31,908 nucleotides of DNA from Hymenochaete sp. R1 (taxonomy: Eukaryota; Basidiomycota; Agaricomycetes; Hymenochaetales; Hymenochaetaceae): the NCBI GenBank assembly GCA_019400425.1, contig JAFREE010000217.1:1-31908 (forward strand), read 5' to 3'. Both the position numbers and the translations under genes were made by a program. The notes beneath the pieces are model-generated. The model worked only from the letters and a program-made list of their open reading frames with translations, had not been told where the DNA came from and did not search any database. Shown one piece after another: positions 1 to 7,397 of this stretch; position 1 is the first letter of the stretch; each line of letters starts with the position of its first letter.

Positions 1-1217
1 TCTTTTCATTCTCCGTGACTCTTTTGTCACCTTTTCGTCATCGTTTCTGCCGCGCTTAGCGGCCATAACCATCCAGTATGCTCTCTCAACACCTACTTCA
101 CGATGCTTCTCGTCATTCAATTCCTATAATTATGATACGTTGACTTATTGAAACACTCTGCCTTTTCTGATTTGGTTATGACGCTTGGCTCTAAATACAC
201 TGTTGGTAGTGAATGTAAGTTACCAGCATCATCATCATTTGCGCACCAATCAATGCTGGCCCGAGCATGCTTTGAAGTGGGGGAATTTGGACTCAACATA
301 GCAAGGGTGCCTTGATGAGGTTGTTTGTGAGTACATATTTTAATCCCTATATTTGATGAAATTGATTAGATATCTCTTTTCATGTGGGAACTTAGGCGTT
401 GCGTCCGAGATGGTGTGAAAAGACGTCGTCTGCTGCACTGTTTTCTCTTTTGAGTCCCTGCTTCTCGAATAGATACGGTGACTTGTGAGCTTCCTGAGAA
501 GTATCCTTCATACTTTTATTCTCCGTACGCAGGCAGCGTGCACTCATCAATACTCGGATGGATGTGCAAGTTGTTTCTACCTGCTGAGCAACTGCTCTCA
601 TCCTGAAGATGGCCTCCAATACTAGCTTTGCTATGACGCATGCGCGCCTCTCTTTACTCGCACCGAGCTTTGTGCCGAACTGAACTTACGTAGCGAGCGC
701 TCGAAGGGAAGCGTTGGTTTCAAATTTCCGTTCAGTCGGAACTCGGATGCACTAATCATCAGAGTCACATTCAAAAGGTTTCCAGGTCTATTCCTCTCGG
801 AGATCGTTGCAAGTAAGCATTTGAAATTTGCCTCGACGTGTCATTTGATGAGTTGACGGAAGATCGTTTCAAACACCCTGCATTGACAACTGCTGGTGCC
901 AAACGTTTCCACTAGGGTAGTTCTCGATCGATGCCCGAAATCGTATCGTAACTTCAACTCCAAGTTCGTTCTTTCTTTCACTTTTTATTGGACAGATGAG
1001 CTGATGGATAAATAATCAGCTGATTAAGCGTATGTGAACATGCCTATCACGGTGGTTTGAGAGATGATCTGAGTGCCTGATGTGAAAATCTTCCAGCGCG
1101 AACCCCCGTTTATATCTCAAATTCGATGAGATCTCATATGTTCAGATGTTTCGGCTTCTGTGGCCTTCTTTCGGCTAACATAGTTCGCCGTTCTTACTAG
1201 CGTTCTGCGATCACGTC
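1..1217. other. Intergenic, no supported gene
   Basis: I see no coding region that I can support here. Two short minus-strand ORFs (117-299 and 392-619) have no recognisable motif and no convincing splice sites. The last 40 or so bases are the core promoter of the DUF6533 gene that starts at 1260. Confidence 0.5.
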
Positions 1218-1225
1218 TATAAAAT
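1218..1225 (+). promoter_or_regulatory. TATA box of DUF6533 gene A
   Basis: TATAAAAT lies 42 nt upstream of the ATG at 1260. The paralog at 22862 has a similar TATA element about 65 nt upstream of its ATG. The spacing fits a very short 5' leader. Confidence 0.55.
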
Positions 1226-1259
1226 ACATCGTCTCAGAAGACCAGCTACCCATATTTCA

Positions 1260-3578
1260 ATGATACCCACGAACGCCACCGCCCTTCGAGACGCTGTTAC
1301 CGCCGTACCCGCAGTTGAAGTGCCTGGCTGGGTGAAAGCAAGTACTGATGCAGGTTACCTCTTCATGGTATTAACCTCGGTCTTGATATACGACTCTTGT
1401 GGGTACGGCTTTCTTTGATAATTGAGTTATCTAATTCGCGTCAGTTTGTACATTTGATGAAGAAGTACGTGGATACGCTCTGGCACTCCTATTTTGACCC
1501 TCACTGCTCTTTTGATAGGTCAAATACATTTGGGTATGTTTCTGATTGTTTTCGTCACTCCGCATATTTTTAATAGATTTTATATCAGTCTGCACCCTTC
1601 AACGTAACTAAAACCGTCTACTTTATGGTAAGTCCCTTGGTAGCGTTTTCCTTCGTAACCTAGGCTTGACATGACGTAGAACCGCTACGTTGGTACGGTT
1701 GGATCAATTTTCAACATATTTGGTGCGCCATAGGGCTGTACTCCGTTGCGTTAACGGGCTACGCGTAGTTTCACGTAGTTGGACGAGCGCATTACGGGCT
1801 ACGGGACCCGTAGTAACGGGCAGCCCGTAGGTTTTGAGGGCCGCTACGGGCTACGGGACCCGTTACTACGCGTAGTACGCGTATTACGGGTCAGTGTCGG
1901 CAGGACCCCCGAGTCTCCCTATATGATGCCTCCGCGCGGGGACCACCCGCTCGGTCCATTTGCGAGTGGTCCTAAGGGTGTCGGCGGGTGGTCCCAGAGG
2001 GGTGCCCTCACCAAAAATTCGGAATAGTCGAGCTTAGCCGAAGCCGCTTAACCTTTTTTGGATATAAATCCCCACGGTCACATGACATTCTCGACTTCGC
2101 CTTGCAAATTTTGCAACCCGTAGTCCTACGCGTAGTACGCGTTAACGGGAATGTTTTCTCACGTCACTACGGGCTACGGGACCCGTTACTACGGGCTGCC
2201 AAACTCACCCATAGCTCACTACGGACTACGGGATTACGGGCACTACGCGTAGTTACTACGCGTAGCAACGCAACGGATTGACAGCCCTAGTGCGCCACGA
2301 TTTGTATAAATAAAGAGCCTTTGATCTAAGCTGATATACTTTACAGCCGCCTCTTTCAATATAACCTTATCTGAGTACGCAAGTTAATTCCCAATACATT
2401 TGGAAGTTAACGGTTTGTTCCTAGGTGTACGTATATAGAATTGGACGGCAAAGGGCATTGATGCGATCTCGTTCCCTTCAGGTAAATCTTATACATGGAT
2501 ACCTGTTATTTCATGTAAGTCAAATTAGATTACCTCTTTCTTTGACCCGCATGTTGAGGATGTTTATAGATTCAATCACCACTATCACGATTGATTGTAA
2601 GATTTCAATTTGTTTCGTCACAACGGTCTGAGCAACTCGGGCAGATGTTCTAACTAGCCGAGTCTTGGCCTTGTACAATGAGGGTAAGCAGTTAAAGTCT
2701 TGCTCAGACGCTTTACTCACAGGAAAATAGTTTCGGGGATTTCGGTCGTCCTTTACTCGCTGCTAGGCTTCGAGGTTTTCGCGAAGACTTGCCTGCTGGT
2801 TTACATCACTTTAACCGAGGGCCGTGAGCCATTCTTTTCGATGAAATGACATTACTTCTTCTGACCGGTTATCGTCAGCTGTGATTGTTAATCTCGCGAG
2901 GGACACGACGTCCTGCGCTGTCAGGAATGCACTTCCGCTGTTTCTCTTCGCTCTCGACTGGTAAGTCTATAATTTCGACAAGCGCTACCTTTCTTATTAT
3001 TTTCGTAGGATCTTTCCTCTCACATTTGGTTTCTTACTCTTGGTTTTGGCCCTCATCAAGGCTGTCGAATACCGGCGCTTGAAAACGTCGCATTGGTCAA
3101 AGCTTGTCTTCGTACTCATAATTGACCAGATTACATACTTTGCTGCGTACGCATTCTGATTTCTTACTCTTCTTATCGCACTGACGTCATCTTTTGGTAC
3201 AGGATAATGTCAAGTTCAGTCATCGTAATATTGATTGAGGTGAACACTTCATCGCAGTTTACAGTACAGACTGTGTTAGCGGCTGTCGGAAAACCAACAC
3301 TCTTATGCATCCTAGGGAGTCGTATGTTCTTCAATTTAAAGAAGGCAGGAGAGGCAGGTCCCTACGAAGAACTGAACGCCGGTTCCCATCGTTTCGCAGA
3401 TAGCAGCATACAATTTGGAAAAGCTAATAATGAAGATAATCAGTACGCCCGAACTGTTTCCAGTTTTATCATCGCTAAGAACTTTCAAAGCAGCGGTTCC
3501 CAACTTTTTGGGGACGAGCCTCAGAGTTGGTCTTCGACAGGTGTCATCTACTGCAGAGGCGCCCAGGATCAAATATGA
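1260..3578 (+). CDS. DUF6533-domain multi-pass membrane protein (paralog A), 14 exons, MITE in intron 5
   Basis: Exons: 1260-1398, 1445-1464, 1519-1533, 1589-1627, 1680-1722, 2347-2374, 2425-2426, 2482-2514, 2570-2596, 2645-2683, 2731-2823, 2879-2960, 3009-3146, 3203-3578. They total 1074 nt, giving 357 aa. The N-terminal half carries the DUF6533 pattern: VPGWV, a hydrophobic segment ending IYDS, then CTFDEEVKYIW, then VYFMNRYVG. Later landmarks are RVLALY, a long helix after ALDW, DQITYF, and CILGSRMFFNLKKAGE near the C terminus. This implies about six or seven membrane segments. Function is unknown; the family is expanded in mushrooms and often has receptor-like topology. Intron 5 holds a 559-bp MITE. 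The exon 10-11 junction keeps frame only with the acceptor at 2730, because the site matching the paralog's acceptor (2722) leads to a stop. Exon 7 is only 2 nt long. The gene could be intact, but splicing is the open question. It could instead be a young pseudogene. Confidence 0.75.
1723..1730. repeat. Left target-site duplication, also the 5' splice site of intron 5
   Basis: GTGCGCCA is repeated perfectly at 2290-2297 on the far side of the MITE. Its first two bases are the GT donor required by the gene model. Confidence 0.85.
1731..2289. mobile_element. hAT-type MITE, 559 bp, with 8-bp TSD
   Basis: The element begins TAGGGCTGT and ends ACAGCCCTA. The imperfect terminal inverted repeats continue through TCCGTTGCGTT and then CTACGCGTAG. 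It is flanked by perfect 8-bp direct repeats GTGCGCCA (1723-1730 and 2290-2297). An 8-bp TSD with TAGGG ends is typical of the hAT superfamily. Inside are five copies of the palindrome CTACGCGTAG (1759, 1866, 2126, 2243, 2256) and three of GGGCTACGGGACCCGT (1796, 1848, 2171). These cluster toward both ends, as expected for transposase-binding subterminal repeats. The roughly 250-bp core (about 1890-2120) has no transposase, so the element is non-autonomous. Confidence 0.85.
2290..2297. repeat. Right target-site duplication, duplicate splice donor
   Basis: This is a perfect copy of GTGCGCCA, directly after the ACAGCCCTA end of the MITE. It keeps the original intron sequence downstream and is therefore a potential cryptic donor. 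Confidence 0.85.
2425..2426 (+). other. 2-nt micro-exon (GT) of paralog A
   Basis: It sits between a 50-nt intron (2375-2424, GTACGC...CCTAG) and a 55-nt intron (2427-2481, GTACGT...TTCAG). Exon 6 ends in phase 2 and exon 8 starts needing phase 1, so 2 nt must be supplied. Joined, they give GAG TGT, i.e. Glu-Cys. Paralog B has AT at the same place and also yields a Cys codon. Confidence 0.65.
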
Positions 3579-4427
3579 ATATCCGGGCTATCGAAAAGTT
3601 TGCGAGCTTCATGGTTCGAAATTGTCTACCGAGATCTTCCCTCGGGTTCTGTAATCGTAATATACCCAGAGAAATACTGTATCCTTTGCAGAGTGATGGT
3701 CCACCCAGATCTATTCCTCAGGACTGCACAATAATATCTTCCACGAACTTGATAGGATGACTATCTTTACGCATTGGTATGTACAAACTTGGTAGACGGC
3801 TTGTAATAATTCATTTGACACGTTGCCTTGTGGTCCTGCTGCTTGAGCAGTCGTGATGAGCAACAGTCTTTTCGACGAGGGTGTGTGACTGCCCAACTGC
3901 CTTTATGCAGCGCGCACTCCATAATGTTCAGATAACTCACTTCCAACTTGAAGACGTTTGCGCATTTGACTGACGTTCTGCGGTGCTAATCATTATCTCC
4001 CCATAACACACATCTCAGCTAGAAGTCTTCTAATAGTGTGTACTATCATGCACCAAGAACGGATTACAGCATTTCATAAAAGCATGAACTATGAATGCCA
4101 CTTTTCAACCAATTCAATATCTAATAACGTGCAAAAGGCAACGTCGAACACTATATCGGATGCTCGCAGTTGCATGTAGAATGGAAACGAAGAAATGACC
4201 AGCCGGCCTCCATATGCATCAAGACCCTTCCGTATCCATGTTTTGCTTCAGCGATGCGTCTTGACTACCTTCCTTACCTGGACGACTCTCGAATTCTCCC
4301 TCACTTCTGATCACGGAGAACGTGCAGCTCATCATGGTCAACGAGGACACCGTTCGACTCGTCTTTGAAAGGATTACGATAGCACTGTATCGTGTTCGTC
4401 GAAACGTCACCATGTATGAGGCCTACG
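3579..4427. other. Intergenic, no supported gene
   Basis: This stretch holds only short overlapping ORFs without motifs. I see no terminal repeats, no homology to the equivalent region downstream of paralog B and no RNA gene. Confidence 0.4.
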
Positions 4428-4871
4428 TCAGTAAGGGCATTGTGTCCCACCAGCGCGTCGTTCATGACTTCCGTTCCATGCGTGCAGCAATCGGCGTTGA
4501 AAGGAATGCGTCAACCTAATGAGTTGAGACGTGATTCGACCTTTGAGGCATCGTCCCTCACCTTTTACCATCGACCATGTACTATAAATGACACCAGACC
4601 CTCCCTCTTTGTTCGCCTCTATTCCGACAAACGCGCTGTCAAGGCCGAAGGTGCGACATAGGAGTGGTGCACGGACGGATCGATCGCCTAGAGCTTGATC
4701 CTTCTTAGACATCCCATGCGCTGAAGTTGCTCTGCTCATGCTCATGATAGTGGGAAAGTCGGTACAAGGTAACCGGTTTTGCGTTTGCGTTTGGTTGAGT
4801 CGTGGTTTTGTGAGAGTTCTGGCTCGCGCTTGTCCTCCGCGGTGGCGCCCTATATGGTGATTATTTCTCAC
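4428..4871 (-). CDS. Hypothetical protein ORF with DRSVRAPLLCRT motif
   Basis: The open frame is 147 codons, but the true start is probably internal: MSMSRATSAHG lies about 42 codons in. The segment SKKDQALGDRSVRAPLLCRT closely matches SKKKDLEDRTIRAPLLCRT in the minus-strand ORF at 5568-5861, although the codons differ at many third positions. That suggests real coding. A GTGAGG donor follows the MVKG codons in the same place as a possible splice site in the other ORF, so the last part of the frame may be intronic. I do not recognise the family. It could be a decayed copy of the other ORF, because the frame closes soon after the putative acceptor. Confidence 0.35.
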   Translation of the reverse strand: MRNNHHIGRHRGGQARARTLTKPRLNQTQTQNRLPCTDFPTIMSMSRATSAHGMSKKDQALGDRSVRAPLLCRTFGLDSAFVGIEANKEGGSGVIYSTWSMVKGEGRCLKGRITSQLIRLTHSFQRRLLHAWNGSHERRAGGTQCPY

Positions 4872-5430
4872 ACTTGAAACGAATGCCGAGATACTCAGCG
4901 TACTTAGCGTTGCAATTGGCTCTCAATAATATTGTTAAAAGGAGTGCCTCTAACATAACGAAGATCTTCATTGTATCAAGAGTCTGGCGGTCTCAAACAA
5001 AGAAGTCCTTGATATTTGAGAGCATCTCGGTCCGTTACATCCTGTTGATCTTTCCAAGACATCCACGATGTAGATGTGTACTACAAAGGAGAACGCGACA
5101 CAAAACAAAGAGCATCGCGTATATACCAAACGTGCAGTATCCAATTAAAATTCCATAGTCAGTACAGCTTTCATCGGAGACCGAGTAGGAGAGAAAATTT
5201 GCCAGAAAGGGTTCCGATGTTACTTGGTAACGTAACATAATCAATATCCATTCATTCCGTATTCTGTTCCTTTATATCGACATACGACACGGCGTGGACC
5301 CGGGATAATCGAGCATCTAAATACACACTTTCCGAGTTCGTGAGGACATTAGTGGCAACATACATCTCTACGTCGTCCTCTCCATACAATCCCTGCATCC
5401 CCCCTTTTCATCCACTTCCTCGGACGGTCA
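4872..5430. other. Intergenic, no supported gene
   Basis: AT-rich sequence with short ORFs on both strands and no recognisable motif. It separates the two minus-strand ORFs that share the DR-x-x-RAPLLCRT motif. The segment 5431-5567 may hold a further exon of the ORF to its right. Confidence 0.35.
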
Positions 5431-5567
5431 TTAGTATGTATCGTGGTCAAGTAAAACACCGCCAGCCGCGTCCGCGCGTGTGCCACAATAGCTTTGGATC
5501 GTCTGGGTAGAAATACTGATATTTTTACAACCCGCTTCCCTGGAGGCCTTGTACGCTAGCAAGGCGT

Positions 5568-5861
5568 CTAACAAGCCTGTTGAAGGTTATAAGTTATTGA
5601 ATGCGGAGAAGATAGATAGATAGTTCTGGACATCAACTCGCCTTTGACGAGATTCGCTGGATTCTCTTGCAGTTCTGGCTCGTCAGAGTCTCCTGATTCG
5701 TCCAGATTTGCGTGGACGACGTTCATAGTGCGGCAGAGCAGCGGCGCGCGGATTGTCCTGTCCTCGAGGTCCTTCTTCTTAGAGGCTTCTAAGACTTCAT
5801 GTATCCCTTGGTTTACTTTTGTGCGTCCATAGTTGGTACTTGAAGATAGTGGAATATCCAT
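5568..5861 (-). CDS. Hypothetical protein with DRTIRAPLLCRT motif, exon model partial
   Basis: Reading from the ATG at 5861, the frame encodes MDIPLSSS, then SKKKDLEDRTIRAPLLCRT, then an acidic stretch and LVKG, and ends at 5568. The bases before the ATG read TTACTCAG, so it could also be an internal exon. After LVKG a GC-AG intron (donor GCGAGT, acceptor CAACAG at about 5576) would extend the protein with a helical DALLAYKASREAG segment and a stop at 5431. That extension is uncertain. The motif is shared with the ORF at 4428-4871, about 1 kb away on the same strand. The gene is divergent from COQ10, so the roughly 200 bp between them may hold both promoters. Function is unknown. Confidence 0.4.
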   Translation of the reverse strand: MDIPLSSSTNYGRTKVNQGIHEVLEASKKKDLEDRTIRAPLLCRTMNVVHANLDESGDSDEPELQENPANLVKGELMSRTIYLSSPHSITYNLQQAC

Positions 5862-6058
5862 CTGAGTAAGACTTGAAAAGCAATGGACGACACAGTAAGT
5901 GTAAGTGGGTGAACGAGTTGAAAGAGACAACTTGGAAGGAGAGCGCGAGATCGAGGATCAATGCACCCGAGAAAGCCACAACACCGCGATCATGATCGAC
6001 ACATTACGTAAGTATACAAGAACTCTCGATTTGAGTGCGCTGCACGGACGATTCACCC

Positions 6059-6885
6059 ATGAGACTACCCAGGCCTTTTCCAACTCGACTTGCAACTCTG
6101 TGCAATGCGTTCATAACACGCAACGAGGCTTGGAGAAAGCCATGCTCTAGGAGCTTTTTCGGCATGCCGGATCTCTCTTCTATTTCCCCGTTTTCTGGCA
6201 AAAACGATAATCCGGACCACGAACAGAAGTATAGCGAAAGCAAGATATTACCGTGCGTCGCTGTTATTGGTACATTATATTGACCTAATATTAATGCGTC
6301 TCACAGGTACTCTCAGAAACAGCTGTACTCCATCGTCTCAGACGTAGACAACTACCACCGTTTCGTGCCCTACTGCATCGACTCTAAGGTTCTTAGCTCA
6401 AGAAATAATGCGGACGGGTCCAGGAAAAGCGAGGCGAGCCTCACGGTTGGGTTCCTTGCTTTCAAGGAAAGCTATGTGAGCGAAGTGACATGCAAGCCAA
6501 ATCATACCGTTGAGGTGAGAGTGCGAAGATCTACCTGAGCCCGAAGCACCGAGACTAATAAGGAGGATCGTCAAAGGCCGTCGCGGCGTCGGGAACACCG
6601 CTATTCAAAAAGCTTATTACCAGATGGAGAGTACGGCCTGTTGAAAGTGGGACAACTAGCTCTTCTCAAAGTCTAATATCGACTGCACCTGTTTCGACTC
6701 AGGATAGTGAAGTCCCGACTCTCCTGTCTATCGACCTCGAATTTGCATTTGCCAACCCGCTGTACGCAGCAGCCTCGGCAACTTTCTTCAAACAGGTTTC
6801 TGCAATGATGGTTCAAGCTTTTGAGAAAAGATGTACGGAAGTCTATGGGAATGGAGGCGAGAAGAAGAGAACTGGGACGTTTTGA
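6059..6885 (+). CDS. COQ10: COQ10, mitochondrial coenzyme Q-binding START-domain protein
   Basis: Exons: 6059-6252, 6307-6514, 6577-6885, giving 236 aa. An in-frame ATG at 6035 would add 8 residues. COQ10 binds ubiquinone in the mitochondrial inner membrane or matrix and is needed for efficient respiratory use and de novo synthesis of CoQ. The first 35 or so residues are basic and rich in R, L and F (MRLPRPFPTRL...), as in a mitochondrial presequence, and end at the family's RSFFGMP. The START/polyketide-cyclase fold follows: YSQKQLYSIVSDVDNYHRFVPYC, then SEASLTVGFLAFKESYVSEV, LFKKLITRWRV, and the C-terminal SATFFKQVSAMMVQAFEKRC. Length and motif order fit the family. A Ser/Thr-rich insert between the RWRV motif and the LSIDLEFAF strand is somewhat longer than usual. 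Confidence 0.92.
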
Positions 6886-7105
6886 GCGATGCTCCTAGAA
6901 ATGCCTTGTCGAATAGGAAAGCATTGGTGTTTTCACGCGTGTTTTGGCCTCCTTAAAAGTACAGACTCTCAGTAATGTGATTCACTCGCTGTGCTAACTA
7001 GAATCACAAATATAAATTACGACACCCATCGCAGTTAAGTCAAAGTGGTAAAAAATAAATGTTCGCCGTCATAAAAAGATGCTATGCTTTATTTCTGAGG
7101 CTCAT
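6886..7105. other. Intergenic between COQ10 and the tRNA gene
   Basis: A short AT-rich spacer that must contain the COQ10 3' end. No other feature is seen. Confidence 0.4.
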
Positions 7106-7183
7106 TGACCACCGCAGGGCTCGAACCTGCAATCTCCTGATAACACATCGTAGTCAGACGCGATACCATTTCGCCAGGCGGCC
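7106..7183 (-). tRNA. tRNA-Arg (anticodon ACG) with a 6-nt intron
   Basis: Read on the minus strand, the gene folds as a cloverleaf. The acceptor stem is GGCCGCC with GGTGGTC (two G-U pairs) and discriminator A. The D stem is GCGA/TCGC, the anticodon stem TCTGA/TCAGG, and the T arm GCAGG-TTCGAGC-CCTGC. The anticodon ACG is at 7151-7149. The anticodon loop region is 13 nt instead of 7, consistent with a 6-nt intron (TGTGTT, 7142-7147) after position 37, the canonical intron site. CCA is not encoded. A-box and B-box (GGTTCGAGCCC) promoter elements are internal. The gene lies about 215 bp upstream of the RTP1-like gene, on the opposite strand. Confidence 0.9.
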
Positions 7184-7397
7184 GTGTAACCACGTGCTTT
7201 AGTCGCTGTATCAACACCTCTTTCATAATCGATCATTCTGGATACATTGTTCATTTTTCATCATTGTATTCGAGAACAATAACCTGGAATAAGCAGTTTT
7301 ATGGTCAAAGAACCGCAAAATCAGATATAGATATGTATAAAAATTGCAGAATAAGAAAGCCGAGTCCGCAGAATGACGCGCGCTTGGAAAACCTCTC

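Larger units (their letters stand above)
1723..2346 (+). other. Intron 5 of paralog A, enlarged to 624 nt by a MITE
   Basis: The intron starts with GTGCGCCA at 1723 and ends TTTACAG at 2346. Without the MITE and one TSD copy it is 57 nt, nearly the same as the 56-nt intron at the matching position in paralog B (23330-23385). The 8-bp TSD is the first 8 nt of the intron, so a second donor copy lies at 2290. If the intron is retained, translation stops at once on the TAG that begins the MITE. Confidence 0.75.

Noticed and set aside
1260..3578. Paralog A as an obvious pseudogene because of the MITE
   Set aside because: The MITE falls entirely in an intron and all exons join in frame to 357 aa, so pseudogene status is not shown.
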